This document shows, one piece after another, positions 47,385 through 56,651 of a stretch of 58,173 nucleotides of DNA. The notes below the pieces were generated by a model. It ran no database searches and was not told the origin of the DNA. It saw nothing but the letters and a program-made list of their open reading frames with translations. The position numbers and the translations under genes were made by a program. The number at the start of each line of letters is the position of its first letter. Position 1 is the stretch's first letter. The DNA is from Nitrospirota bacterium (GTDB taxonomy: Bacteria > Nitrospirota > Thermodesulfovibrionia > Thermodesulfovibrionales > UBA6898), in the NCBI GenBank assembly GCA_021783515.1, contig JAJXTV010000023.1, positions 1 to 58,173 of the forward strand, written 5' to 3'.

Positions 47385-48988
47385 GTCTTATCCTCCTGCT
47401 GCGGGAACCAGAGTGAGAAAGAAACGCCTTCTCCTTCTTTACTGCTGACCGAGATCTCCCCGCCGTGCTCCTCGACTATGCCGTAACTCACCGCCAGGCC
47501 CAGGCCCGTTCCTTCGCCCGGCGGCTTCGTGGTAAAGAACGGTTCGAATATCTTGTCTTTCATCCCCTCGGGAATACCGGGGCCGGTATCCGAAAAGAGT
47601 ATCCTTACGCCTTTCTTCTCCCGGTCATATTCGGTCCTGATCATAATCGTGCCCCCTGTTTTCATGGCCTGGACCGAATTCAGAAGAAGATTCGTAAATA
47701 CCCGCTTCATCTTTTCGGCGTCGGCCAGCACGGGCGGCAGCGACGGCTCGAACTGCCGCACGATGTGGATCCCCGTGCTCCTGATTTTCTCTCCCAGGGA
47801 GCCCACCGCCTCTTCGACGACAGCGTGCAGGTCAGTGGGAACAAGATGGGCCTTCCCCTGATGGGAGAAATTCAGAAGGTCTTCGACGATTTTCTTGCAG
47901 ACCTTTGCATTCTTATATACGATGTCCAGATCTTCGCGCGTCTGTTCCCCCGCCGGACATTGCTTGCGCAGCATCTTCGTATAGCCCAGGATAAGACTGA
48001 GAGGATTGTTGATCTCGTGCGCCACGCCTGCCGCCAGTTGCCCGATTGAGGCCAGCTTGTCCGCCTGCCGCAGCCGCTGCTCCATTACCTTGCCCTCCTC
48101 CTCCGATTTCTTCAGATACCCCATCATCCGGTTGAACGACTCGGCCATTTCGGCCACTTCTTCGTAGTCGCTCGCGCCGAAGCTCACATCGAGCCCCCGG
48201 TGCCCATCGACCACTTCCCTGAAAAAAGAGCTCACCCGTTTCAGGGGAACGACCGCCAGCCGGTAATGAAAATAATTGAGGATTGCAAAAAGGGCGGCCA
48301 TGCCGGCGACGCCGGCGAAGAAAAGATAGAGGGCCACATGACGCAGCTGCCGGAAGGTACCGCTTACGGGAGCGGCAATCGACTCTATGCCGATCACCTC
48401 GCCCACCTTCCAGTGCCGGCCGTGGACTCTGCCGTAATGCCGTGTTATGGACTCCGGCGAAACTAAAGGGTCTCCGTGGCAGAGCAGGCACTGATCTTCC
48501 ATAACAATCGCCTTGAGATGGAGAAAATAATCTTCTCCTTCCTTGCTGACGAGACCTTTCCATTCTTTTACCGCTGTCGGGTCACTGCGGAACCGTCGTA
48601 TAAAGCCCCCTTCAAAGGCATCGGCCTTATCTGCGGGGTTCATGGGATCCAAGGCAACCCTCCGGTAGATATAGCGCGGGAACTTCCCGATGAACCTCCT
48701 CATAATCCCCAGGTTTACAAAAGAGCTGGACATGACCTGCCGGATAAAGATGTCCCCCGGCAGCGCATGAAATACCTGCGGCCGAAGCTCGTCACGAACA
48801 TACTCCATGGTGGCATCGATGTGCCCGAGTACGATGTCCGTCCTTTCGTACGCTTCCCTGATTAGCATATCTTTGAGATAGTAATACGTAAGGACGGACG
48901 CGACGGTGATAGCGCAGAGCAATATCGCGCCCAGGCCCAACATAAACTTTGCGGTAAGTGTCGCGTCGGGTTTAACGATTCTCTTCAT
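47381..48988 (-). CDS. Sensor histidine kinase with a c-type-haem DUF3365 domain
   Basis: This 535-residue protein has a first transmembrane helix (about 14-38), then a periplasmic DUF3365/Tll0287-like domain (about 45-210). That domain contains a haem c attachment site C167-L-L-C170-H171. A second helix (about 217-245), HAMP, HisKA with [17 protein letters not shown], and an intact HATPase ([31 protein letters not shown]) follow. The haem should make it a sensor of redox state, O2 or NO outside the inner membrane. It phosphorylates the NtrC-type regulator encoded next. A sigma-70 promoter lies at 49081-49109. Confidence 0.93.
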   Translation of the reverse strand: MKRIVKPDATLTAKFMLGLGAILLCAITVASVLTYYYLKDMLIREAYERTDIVLGHIDATMEYVRDELRPQVFHALPGDIFIRQVMSSSFVNLGIMRRFIGKFPRYIYRRVALDPMNPADKADAFEGGFIRRFRSDPTAVKEWKGLVSKEGEDYFLHLKAIVMEDQCLLCHGDPLVSPESITRHYGRVHGRHWKVGEVIGIESIAAPVSGTFRQLRHVALYLFFAGVAGMAALFAILNYFHYRLAVVPLKRVSSFFREVVDGHRGLDVSFGASDYEEVAEMAESFNRMMGYLKKSEEEGKVMEQRLRQADKLASIGQLAAGVAHEINNPLSLILGYTKMLRKQCPAGEQTREDLDIVYKNAKVCKKIVEDLLNFSHQGKAHLVPTDLHAVVEEAVGSLGEKIRSTGIHIVRQFEPSLPPVLADAEKMKRVFTNLLLNSVQAMKTGGTIMIRTEYDREKKGVRILFSDTGPGIPEGMKDKIFEPFFTTKPPGEGTGLGLAVSYGIVEEHGGEISVSSKEGEGVSFSLWFPQQEDKT

Positions 48989-49080
48989 TGCTGTTACCGG
49001 CGGTCCGGCGAAAAAAACTTCCTTTTGTCCAAGCTATCCTCTCTGAACGATCTCCGGTCGATGAACGGACCGTTATGTTT

Positions 49081-49109
49081 ATTATAATCTACACCGGGAG
49101 AGCCGTCAT
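49081..49109 (-). promoter_or_regulatory. Sigma-70 promoter of the sensor kinase/regulator operon
   Basis: Read on the minus strand, ATGACG (49109-49104) and a perfect TATAAT (49086-49081) are 17 bp apart. RNA would start near 49074, leaving a leader of about 85 bases before the kinase start at 48988. Confidence 0.6.
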
Positions 49110-49252
49110 AACGACCCTCCCGGCAAAGAGGCAGGCCGCCGGAAAACAGGGGGCGCCGGGCCTGGCGCCGCGTGGATGAACTCCCTCGGCGCCACGGTAT
49201 CGAAATCGTCGGCCCGGCTGGATGGCTATTCCCAAAATTCAGACGTTCTTTT

Positions 49253-50683
49253 CTAGGCCGCCCTTTTCTCTTCTGCGATGTTCGCCGAAATGGCAGAGGT
49301 CCTTAAGTGAAACGGAAGTGCTTTGGGCAATATTGTCCGGCGTGCAGCGGCGGATGCGGCGGGGCCGTGTTCCTCCAGGCCCAGGGCTTCCGTGTAGATC
49401 GACTGGTGGCGCAGCAGGCTGCCGATAACGGAGGCGATAACGCAGGCCGGCAGGGCTGCGAGCACCACATGGTAGTTGTGCGTCGTCTCGAACACCATGA
49501 GGGCGGACATTGCAGGCGCATGGGTCGTTGCCGCAAGCAGGCTGCCCGCTCCGACCAGTATCCAGAGCGTCTGGGAATGGTCTGCCGAGGGTATCAGCAT
49601 CGTGTTGCCGATGATCAACCCCAGGGCGGCGCCGGTCACCAGCGTCGGGGTGAGCACGCCGCCGGGAATGCCTGCCGCGCTGGCAAACGTTACCGCGATC
49701 AAACGCAGCGCGAACACGGCCACTACCGAGCTCAATGCCCAGTGGGTGGAAAGGAAGGACTGCAGCACGCTCACCCCGTTGCCCCAGACCTCGGGGCGCA
49801 CGGCCGCAAGCATCCCAATGGCGAGCCCGGCCACACCCATCCGAAGGGGTAAGAAGGTGAAGAGCGCCTGATAGCGTTTGTTCGACGTATGGAGCACCCA
49901 CAGAAACACCGGGCCGAACAGACCCGCCGCCACGCCCACGAGGGCAACATCAAAGAGGTCGTTAAACCCTATCCGGGGCACGGCGTGCGCTATATAGAGG
50001 GGCCCAGAGACGAAGAACGTCTGAGTCGTAAGCAGGGAGATCACGGCTGCGACCAAAACGGCGCTTACCTCACGGAGCGCCAGCCCGCCCAGAATGATTT
50101 CGGCAACGAACAGGGTGCCTGCGATCGGGGCGCGATAGGCGGCCGCAAAGCCTGCTGCGGCGCCGCAGGCGACGATCAGCCTGCGGTGGGATTCATCCGC
50201 GCGAAAGATCCGTCCCAGGACCGAGGAGGCCAGGGCCGCAAACTGGATCATCGTCCCTTCACGGCCGATCGTAATGCCTCCGCTCACGCCGAGCAGCGAT
50301 GAACCGGTCCGGACGAGGTTCGGGCCGAGCGGCAGTACGCCGTCGCCCACATGAACCGCCTCCATGTATTCGGGCCCGCGCGGCCGCTTGATCCAGCGGT
50401 GGCCCGCCCACATGCCCAGTCCGCAGACTAGACCGGCGACCCCCGGCACCGCAACGCGGGCCGATAACGGCAGCGAGCGCGCGGCCGCAACCAGATGTTC
50501 CTGCGAGGAATACCACTGGACAATCGCGTACATCGCCGTGCGGAACAGCTCAACGGCAAGGGAGCTGATGGCCCCTACCGCTGCCGCGACGATAAGCATC
50601 GGGACCATCGGATCGAGACCCTCGACGAAAGGGTGTTCGGAATGCTCCAGCCGGGGCAACTTTCTTGAGATCCTGCGCGTCAT
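49253..50683 (-). CDS. ClC-family chloride channel or transporter
   Basis: This 476-residue membrane protein starts at MTRRISRKLP; GGAGGAAAG lies just upstream and forms part of a longer frame to 50698. The selectivity motifs are SGGITIGREGTM (the gating Glu is kept; the usual GREGP Pro is Thr) and AAGIPGGVLTPTL. No C-terminal CBS domains follow. A keeper of the gating Glu may be a Cl-/H+ antiporter or a channel; sequence alone does not settle this. The gene lies between the exporter at 50820 and the sensor kinase, all on the minus strand. Confidence 0.92.
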   Translation of the reverse strand: MTRRISRKLPRLEHSEHPFVEGLDPMVPMLIVAAAVGAISSLAVELFRTAMYAIVQWYSSQEHLVAAARSLPLSARVAVPGVAGLVCGLGMWAGHRWIKRPRGPEYMEAVHVGDGVLPLGPNLVRTGSSLLGVSGGITIGREGTMIQFAALASSVLGRIFRADESHRRLIVACGAAAGFAAAYRAPIAGTLFVAEIILGGLALREVSAVLVAAVISLLTTQTFFVSGPLYIAHAVPRIGFNDLFDVALVGVAAGLFGPVFLWVLHTSNKRYQALFTFLPLRMGVAGLAIGMLAAVRPEVWGNGVSVLQSFLSTHWALSSVVAVFALRLIAVTFASAAGIPGGVLTPTLVTGAALGLIIGNTMLIPSADHSQTLWILVGAGSLLAATTHAPAMSALMVFETTHNYHVVLAALPACVIASVIGSLLRHQSIYTEALGLEEHGPAASAAARRTILPKALPFHLRTSAISANIAEEKRAA

Positions 50684-50763
50684 ATTTCTTTCCTCCATCC
50701 GCAGGGCAACTTCCCTGCCGGACTTGAAAAAAATTCGCTGATGCGAAACTTAAGAGTGCTCAT

Positions 50764-50774
50764 GTTACAGTAAC
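50764..50774. promoter_or_regulatory. Palindrome GTTACAGTAAC upstream of the ClC gene
   Basis: This is a perfect 5-bp inverted repeat around a central A, about 80 bp before the ClC start. The decamer CATGTTACAG that contains its left half also occurs upstream of the sigma-54 promoter at 52840 (minus strand of 52868-52877). It is a candidate binding site of the NtrC-type regulator. Confidence 0.35.
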
Positions 50775-50819
50775 TCCTTATAAAAAAGTAGTGTAAGGGA
50801 TCCGCAGGGACCCTCTTTC

Positions 50820-52739
50820 TCAGCCGAGATTAGCCAAAAGTTCAAAAACCCAGTCGTGTAAACCCGTTCGCTTTTCGGTGACGACCTTTCCCCTGATCGA
50901 CAGTTCCTTCACGAGAACCCCTTCCTTTCTGATGTCGGCCTGCATGTGATCCCCCTCAGGTCGTATATCGACCGCGACCTTCGCGTCGTGGTAATGTGCC
51001 GCGTAATACGCAAGGGCGACGTCCCTGGCTTCGGATGCGGTCATCTGCCGATCGGAAGCGTAACCGCCCGTCGTCTTCCCGGACTGGACAGTGCGGTGCC
51101 AGAGCGTATCCTCGTTATGCCCGCGACTGGCGGCGAACGTCCCGGCAATACCGGCGAAGAGCAGGAGCATAACGAAAAGCGCCATGCCCCGGGCCTCCTG
51201 GCTGAAGCCATTGAATAAACCGGAAGAGATGAGACCTGTTCCGGCCAGTTCGTGGTTTATGATGGCGATCTTCTGTTCCCTCCTAAAGGCCGAGAGGAAG
51301 GCCGCAACCAGAGTAATCGCGATGAGCACAGCTATTACCGTGATAAAGCCGTGCATGAAGGCGTCTGCCCTGACCGCAAGCGGAATGCCGCTGTTGCTGA
51401 ACACGTGCTGTGCATTGACGTATCCTTTTTCGGCAAGGTACCGGTGCTGAAGCGTCGTGAAGATGCCGCCTGAGACATCCACCCCGAGAATGAGACCGAG
51501 GGAGCGCGTCATGTTCAGGAGGCCTCCCGCCATCCCCAGCCTGTCCGTCGGTGCTGCACCCATGATGGCGCTGTTGTTGGAGGGAGTGAAGAAACCCATG
51601 CCAACCCCCAGCAGGGTGATGACCGACGCCAGGAGGGGCAAGCTCGTGGTCCCCCCCTTGTAGAGAAACATTAAACAGGCCAATGCCGAGATGACCATTC
51701 CCGCTGTGGTCATCATCTTCGATCCGTACTTGTCGGAAATGTAACCCGAGAAAGGGGCCACTACCGCCATTGCCAGGAGCAGCGGGGTCAGCAGGAAACC
51801 GGTGAGCGCGACGCCGTAGCCCAGCACCTTTTCGAGGTAAAAGGGCAACAGGAACATCATCGCAAACAGCACATAATAGGAAAGCATGCCCGTCAGATTG
51901 CCCACTAAGAAGGAGGCGCTCTTGAAAAGCCTGAGGTCGATCAGCGGATGTGCCGCTTTCAGTTCGGTCACTGCAAAGAGCGCGAGCAATACGATGCCCG
52001 CCGTAAAGTACCCGATAATCGCAGAAGAACCCCACCCGAGCTTTACTCCTTCATTGAAGGCCAATACCAGAAGGCCAAGTCCCAGGGCAAAGAGGGCGGC
52101 CCCAAGGTAATCGACCTTTTCCCGCTGCCGGTCGCGTCGGTCGCGGGGAAGGATAAGAAGGGCCGCCGCCGTTCCGAGGGCGCCGATGGGGATATTGATA
52201 TAGAAGACGGCCCGCCATCCCGCAGCGGCGATGAGGATACCGCCGACAAAGGGGCCTACTGCCATGGCTATCGCCTGAACAGCGCCCTGGACGCCGATGG
52301 CCTTCCCCCGCTCCCTTGCGGGAAAGGCGCGCACGATAAGAGCGACTGAGTTAGCCTGCAGCAACCCGGCCCCGACCGCCTGGACGACGCGGGATGCGAT
52401 CAGAAAACCGGCCGTAGGCGAAACCCCGCAGAGAAGCGAACCCGCGGAAAAGACCACGAAGCCGATGGCGTAAAGCCTGGAAGTGCCGTAAATATCCGCC
52501 AGCCTGCCGAAGAGGGGAAGAAAGACGGTCAGCGTAAGCATATATGCCATCACCACCCACTCGATGAAGGACATGGAAACGGCAAAGGTCGTCTTAAGAG
52601 TCGGCATCGCCACATTGACGATGCTTACATCGAGCGCCGACATCGCGGCGCCCAGCAACACAGTGGTCAGGATGAGCCACTTGCTGTTGCCCTGTTCCAA
52701 GGAAATGTTCGTCTGCAATCCCTCTCCTGCGGCGGTCAT
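50820..52739 (-). CDS. DHA2-family efflux transporter with an extra C-terminal periplasmic domain
   Basis: This 639-residue protein has a first 500 residues that align closely with the exporter at 39510 (LDVSIVNVAMPTLKTTF, FGRLADIYGTSRLY, AIGVQGAVQAIAMAVGPFVGG). An added 130 residues hold one more helix (MALFVMLLLFAGIAGTFAAS) and a small domain resembling PepSY in outline (SEARDVALAYYAAHYHDAKV onward). The extension may bind substrate or an adaptor. AAGGAG lies 7 bases before the start. A sigma-54 promoter about 100 bp upstream, unusual for a drug pump, suggests control by the kinase/regulator pair nearby. Confidence 0.88.
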   Translation of the reverse strand: MTAAGEGLQTNISLEQGNSKWLILTTVLLGAAMSALDVSIVNVAMPTLKTTFAVSMSFIEWVVMAYMLTLTVFLPLFGRLADIYGTSRLYAIGFVVFSAGSLLCGVSPTAGFLIASRVVQAVGAGLLQANSVALIVRAFPARERGKAIGVQGAVQAIAMAVGPFVGGILIAAAGWRAVFYINIPIGALGTAAALLILPRDRRDRQREKVDYLGAALFALGLGLLVLAFNEGVKLGWGSSAIIGYFTAGIVLLALFAVTELKAAHPLIDLRLFKSASFLVGNLTGMLSYYVLFAMMFLLPFYLEKVLGYGVALTGFLLTPLLLAMAVVAPFSGYISDKYGSKMMTTAGMVISALACLMFLYKGGTTSLPLLASVITLLGVGMGFFTPSNNSAIMGAAPTDRLGMAGGLLNMTRSLGLILGVDVSGGIFTTLQHRYLAEKGYVNAQHVFSNSGIPLAVRADAFMHGFITVIAVLIAITLVAAFLSAFRREQKIAIINHELAGTGLISSGLFNGFSQEARGMALFVMLLLFAGIAGTFAASRGHNEDTLWHRTVQSGKTTGGYASDRQMTASEARDVALAYYAAHYHDAKVAVDIRPEGDHMQADIRKEGVLVKELSIRGKVVTEKRTGLHDWVFELLANLG

Positions 52740-52839
52740 CGTATCTCTCCTTAACTAAGATTTCATCCTTCCGACTCCTCACTCTCCGTGCCTTCCTGCA
52801 TAAAGAGTGAAGCTAATTCTTATCTTGATCTCAACTTAT

Positions 52840-52855
52840 AACAAAAAGCGTGCCA
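52840..52855 (-). promoter_or_regulatory. Sigma-54 promoter of the exporter gene
   Basis: On the minus strand TGGCACGCTTTTTGTT matches the consensus TGGCACG-N4-TTGCW except T for C in the -12 part. RNA would start near 52828, about 90 bases before the ATG. The decamer CATGTTACAG lies just upstream (52877-52868). Confidence 0.6.
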
Positions 52856-52877
52856 CGCGGATTGTACCTGTAACATG

Positions 52878-53284
52878 CTGATATATCGGCATTAATTTTT
52901 CACGGAGGGCTGAGTGCAATCTGTTTGCAGCAAAAATCATCTTGCAGTGCAATATGAATTTTGCGCTCTTTCGGCCCGCTACAAGGGAGAAACGATCAGA
53001 GGCCCACGGGACTCTGCAAGCCGATGCGCCGGATTCCGGAAAGGGATCAATAAGGAACTACCCCGCGGCAAGCTGCGACGCATCAAGAGTGAAGAAACCA
53101 ATGCCGTCATTCTCTGTCCTGCCCGCTCTGTCGCCCGAAAGTCGAGTGCGTCTCAAGCAGCGAGTTCTCTTCCGAGCCTTTGCGTTGAAATGCCGCCGGC
53201 GTAAAGCGGGGGCGCCCTCTCATTCCTTGCCGAAAAAACCCCCGATAGTGCACAATATCAGCTACATCTTATAATGGGAGAAAA
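52878..53284. other. Gap between the exporter and lipid A genes
   Basis: I see no gene of about 400 bp that I can support. A CCCCGCGGCAAG stretch near 53060 recalls the arm of a dispersed hairpin element, but its partner arm is lost. Near the right end TTGCCG (53227-53232) and CACAAT (53251-53256), 18 bp apart, are a weak promoter candidate for the oxidoreductase gene, which has GGGAG before its ATG. Confidence 0.4.
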
Positions 53285-54199
53285 ATGCCTTTACGAATAG
53301 GTGTTATCGGTGTCGGCTATCTCGGCCGTCATCATGCCAGGATTTATTCCGAGCTCGAAGGGGTCAGCCTCGCCGCAGTTGCGGATGCCGATCAGTCGAG
53401 GGGGAAAGAGATTGCGGAGCAGTACGGCTGCAAGTACTTTCCGTCGTATCCGGAGTTGCTTCCGCTCTGCGACGCTGTCAGCATTGTGACGCCGACGACG
53501 ACCCATCATGCAGTGGCGATAGAATGCCTTGCCGCAGGCAAGGACGTGCTCGTCGAAAAACCGATTACGGTCACTATCGAGGAGGCGGACGATCTGATCG
53601 AAGAGGCAAAAAAGAGAGCGCGCATCCTGCAGGTCGGCCATCTCGAACGCTACAACCCGGGCCTGCTCGCCGCCGCCGGGATGATACAGAAACCGCACTT
53701 CGTCGAATCGGAGCGCATCTCCCCTTTTCTGGGGAGGGGCACGGACGTGGACGTGACCCTCGACCTGATGATCCATGACATCGACATCGTCTTGAGCATC
53801 ATTCAGTCGGAACCGGTCGAGATACGGGCGATCGGCGAGCGCGTGCTGACCGACAAGGTGGACGTCGCCAAGGCATGGATCGAATTCGAAAACGGCTGTA
53901 AGGCCCTCATCACCGCCAGCAGGCTCGCGCAGGAGAAACTGAGAAGGCTGCGGGTATTTCAAAGGGACTCTTTTGTCTCGGTCGATTACCAGAACCACGA
54001 AGTCAGGCGGTATTACAAGGAAGGCTCCGGGATCGCCTGCGACGTGGCTAACCCCGAAAAAAAGGAGCCCCTCAAGGAAGAGCTGAAGGATTTTGTGCAA
54101 TGCGTCCGGACGAGGAGCAGGCCGAAGGTATCCGGCGTCGAGGCCCGCGACGCCCTGCGCATCGCCTTGCGAATTACCGAGATGGTAGACGTCCGCTGA
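53285..54199 (+). CDS. gnnA: Gfo/Idh/MocA oxidoreductase, probable UDP-GlcNAc 3-dehydrogenase (GnnA-like)
   Basis: This 304-residue NAD-dependent enzyme has the Rossmann motif GVIGVGYLGRHHA, the active-site EKPITVT and the catalytic stretch DLMIHDIDIVL. Gfo/Idh enzymes act on many sugars. The pairing with a DegT aminotransferase and then lpxB matches the gnnA-gnnB arrangement, in which UDP-GlcNAc is oxidised at C3 and then aminated to make UDP-GlcNAc3N for lipid A. The specific role is inferred from context; the family assignment is firm. Confidence 0.8.
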   Translation: MPLRIGVIGVGYLGRHHARIYSELEGVSLAAVADADQSRGKEIAEQYGCKYFPSYPELLPLCDAVSIVTPTTTHHAVAIECLAAGKDVLVEKPITVTIEEADDLIEEAKKRARILQVGHLERYNPGLLAAAGMIQKPHFVESERISPFLGRGTDVDVTLDLMIHDIDIVLSIIQSEPVEIRAIGERVLTDKVDVAKAWIEFENGCKALITASRLAQEKLRRLRVFQRDSFVSVDYQNHEVRRYYKEGSGIACDVANPEKKEPLKEELKDFVQCVRTRSRPKVSGVEARDALRIALRITEMVDVR

Positions 54200-54239
54200 T
54201 CCGCGGACTTCGTCAAATACAGAGTGGAGAGAATTCGTC

Positions 54240-55334
54240 ATGACCGTTCCGATGGTAGACCTGAAGAAGCAGTTTAACGACATAAAGGAAGAGGTCTTTG
54301 AGATCATCACAGAGATCCTCGAAAGCTCGCAGTACATACTCGGCCCCAGGGTCCGGGAACTCGAAAACAAGATAGCCGACTATCACGGCGTGAAAGAGGC
54401 GGTCGGCGTCGCGTCGGGGACCGACGCGCTGCATCTTGCGGTCGAGGCGCTCGGCATAGGCGACGGCGACGAAGTAATCACCTCGCCTTTCACCTTCTTT
54501 GCGACTGCCGAGGCGGTCCTCTATACCGGCGCAACCCCCGTCTTCGTGGATATCGAGCCTGACACGATGAACCTCGACCCATCCAGGATAGAAGAAGCGA
54601 TCACCGAGAAGACGAAGGCGATTCTGCCGGTGCATATATTCGGCCACCCCGCGGACATGGACCGGATTGCGGCAATCGCAAAGAAGCATGACCTGAAGAT
54701 CGTCGAGGACTGCGCCCAGTCGTTCGGCGCCGCCCTGCGCGGAAGGCGGACCGGAAGCTTCGGAGACGCCGGCTGCTTCAGTTTTTACCCCTCGAAGAAC
54801 CTCGGCGGATTCGGCGACGGTGGGATGGTGCTGCTGAACGATCCCGGCGTTGCGGATGACGTCCGGATGCTCCGGAACCACGGCTCGAGGGGCGCCTACC
54901 GGCATGAATCAGTAGGGTTTAACAGCCGTCTGGACGAGATCCAGGCGGGGATTCTGCTCGTAAAGATGAAGCGCATCGATGAATATAATGAAAAGAGGAG
55001 GCGGAAGGCGGCGCTCTATCGCGAACTCCTCTGCGGCAGCGTCGAGTGCCCCATGGAGCGTCCGGACAACCTCCACGTGTATCACCAGTACACGATCAGG
55101 AGCGGCAGGAGAGACGAGATCCAGAAGCGCCTTCGCGACAACGACATCTCCTCCGTAGTCTACTACCCGACGCCTCTCCATCTGCAGGAGGCGGTCGGAT
55201 TTCTCGGATATAAGAAAGGGGACTTCCCTGTTGCCGAGGAGACCTCCGAAAGGGTGCTTTCGCTGCCTATGTATCCCGAGCTGGAAGAGGCGTCGATCAG
55301 ACGTATCGCCGACATTGTAAACAATGCCGTCTAG
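54240..55334 (+). CDS. gnnB: DegT/DnrJ/EryC1 aminotransferase, probable GnnB-like
   Basis: This 364-residue PLP enzyme has the catalytic Lys in SFYPSKNLGGFGDGGMV, together with VGVASGTDALHLAVEALGIG and IVEDCAQSFGA. Family members transaminate keto-sugar nucleotides. Following the Gfo/Idh gene by 40 bp and preceding lpxB by 20 bp, it probably converts 3-keto-UDP-GlcNAc to UDP-GlcNAc3N. Perosamine- or QdtB-type sugar aminotransferases are the alternative. GGAGAG lies before the ATG. Confidence 0.82.
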   Translation: MTVPMVDLKKQFNDIKEEVFEIITEILESSQYILGPRVRELENKIADYHGVKEAVGVASGTDALHLAVEALGIGDGDEVITSPFTFFATAEAVLYTGATPVFVDIEPDTMNLDPSRIEEAITEKTKAILPVHIFGHPADMDRIAAIAKKHDLKIVEDCAQSFGAALRGRRTGSFGDAGCFSFYPSKNLGGFGDGGMVLLNDPGVADDVRMLRNHGSRGAYRHESVGFNSRLDEIQAGILLVKMKRIDEYNEKRRRKAALYRELLCGSVECPMERPDNLHVYHQYTIRSGRRDEIQKRLRDNDISSVVYYPTPLHLQEAVGFLGYKKGDFPVAEETSERVLSLPMYPELEEASIRRIADIVNNAV

Positions 55335-55354
55335 CGGCGGTCGATAAGACACCG

Positions 55355-56497
55355 ATGTCCGGGACGGTCATGATCGTCAGCGGCGAGACGTCGGGTGAGC
55401 TCTACGGATCTCTGCTTGCGGATTCCCTGGAAAGAAAGGTCCCCGGGATCAGGATCGTCGGCATAGGGGGTGAAAGGATGCGGGCGTCCGGGGTCGAGCT
55501 CATCTCGGGCATCGCGAGCGCCTTCGGAATCGCAGAGGCGATCAGCTCGGTCCGGGCGATAAAGGAGACCTTCGGGAAGGCACAGGAAACCATCAGGAAG
55601 GAGCAGCCTGATGTCCTGGTGCTGATCGACTACCCCGACTTCAATCTGAAGCTTGCCTCCTTTGCGCGGGAACATAACGTCCCCGTCCTCTATTACGTGA
55701 GCCCTCAGGTCTGGGCATGGCGGAGGAAACGGATAAATAAGATCAGCAGGCTGGTGGACAGGATGGCGGTCGTCCTTCCCTTCGAAGAAGGGATCTACCA
55801 GGAGACAGGGCTCTCCTGCGAATTTGTCGGTCATCCTGTTCTCGACGAGATCGGTGACATGAAGAGCGGAAGGGACGGGACGAAGGAGGCCCTGGGCCTG
55901 CCGGATGACAGGCCACTCCTGGCGCTCCTTCCCGGCAGCAGGCCCCATGAGCTGCAACGGCTGCTGCCTGTCATGCTCGACATCGTGAGGAACTTCAAGA
56001 GGGACTTCGGGGGCTTTGGGTTTGCCATCCCTCTGGCGCCGAATACAGACCAGTCCGCCTATCAGGAGATTCTGGAGCAGTTCCGGAAGGAAGGGGTTCT
56101 GATCAGTAAGGGCGACTCGCTCAGAGTGCTTGCGGCCTCCGACCTTGCGGTTATCGCATCGGGCACCGCAACGCTGCAGGCGGCGTTTCTCGGCGTCCCG
56201 TCTGTTGTCGTCTACAAGCTCTTCCCTCTCACCTTCTGGCTCGGCAAGATGATCGTAAAGGTGAAGCATATCTCGCTCGTGAATATCCTCGCCGGCAGGC
56301 AGGTGGTGAAGGAGCTTCTCCAGGGCGAGGCCTCGCCCGAAGGAATCGTCTCCGAGCTCAAGAGGATCCTGAGGGAGCCGGAATACCGCCGGGGGATGCT
56401 GAAATCCTTTGAAGAGGTGCGGGCGCAGTTCGCGGGGAAGAGGCCATCCGAGAGGGTGGCGGATATCGTGATCGAGATGGCGGGATGGAAACGCTGA
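55355..56497 (+). CDS. lpxB: Lipid-A-disaccharide synthase
   Basis: This 380-residue GT19 glycosyltransferase joins UDP-2,3-diacyl-glucosamine and lipid X at the inner membrane. Signature stretches are MIVSGETSGELYGSLLADSL, DVLVLIDYPDFNLKLA, YYVSPQVWAWRRKRI, ALLPGSRPHELQRLLPV and ASGTATLQAAFLGVPSVVVYK. Length is normal. It follows the aminotransferase by 20 bp, so the two are co-expressed. No lpxK is seen between it and waaA. Confidence 0.96.
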   Translation: MSGTVMIVSGETSGELYGSLLADSLERKVPGIRIVGIGGERMRASGVELISGIASAFGIAEAISSVRAIKETFGKAQETIRKEQPDVLVLIDYPDFNLKLASFAREHNVPVLYYVSPQVWAWRRKRINKISRLVDRMAVVLPFEEGIYQETGLSCEFVGHPVLDEIGDMKSGRDGTKEALGLPDDRPLLALLPGSRPHELQRLLPVMLDIVRNFKRDFGGFGFAIPLAPNTDQSAYQEILEQFRKEGVLISKGDSLRVLAASDLAVIASGTATLQAAFLGVPSVVVYKLFPLTFWLGKMIVKVKHISLVNILAGRQVVKELLQGEASPEGIVSELKRILREPEYRRGMLKSFEEVRAQFAGKRPSERVADIVIEMAGWKR

Positions 56498-56614
56498 CGA
56501 TAGGCAGGGGACGAGAAATGTTCTTCTGCGTCGCCGCCTGCACTCTCCCCGCCTCTGTGGTGATAGTAAGCGCTTGGATAATTTATTTCGCCTATGAATT
56601 CTGCAGATCAACAC

Positions 56615-56628
56615 TTGATGATCATCAA
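56615..56628. promoter_or_regulatory. Perfect palindrome TTGATGATCATCAA between lpxB and waaA
   Basis: This 14-bp palindrome lies 24 bp before the chosen waaA start. The size suits a dimeric repressor site or a small hairpin acting on waaA expression. No promoter pair was clear around it. Confidence 0.35.
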
Positions 56629-56651
56629 AGTTGAGGCAGGATCGGATTGAT

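Noticed and set aside
52914-53274. Two overlapping frames of about 100 codons between the exporter and gnnA-like genes
   Set aside because: No ribosome site, no recognisable motif, and composition like translated non-coding DNA.
53270-53275. Perfect TATAAT just before the Gfo/Idh gene
   Set aside because: No -35 at a proper distance, and the start would fall after the ribosome site, leaving a nearly leaderless message despite a good GGGAG.
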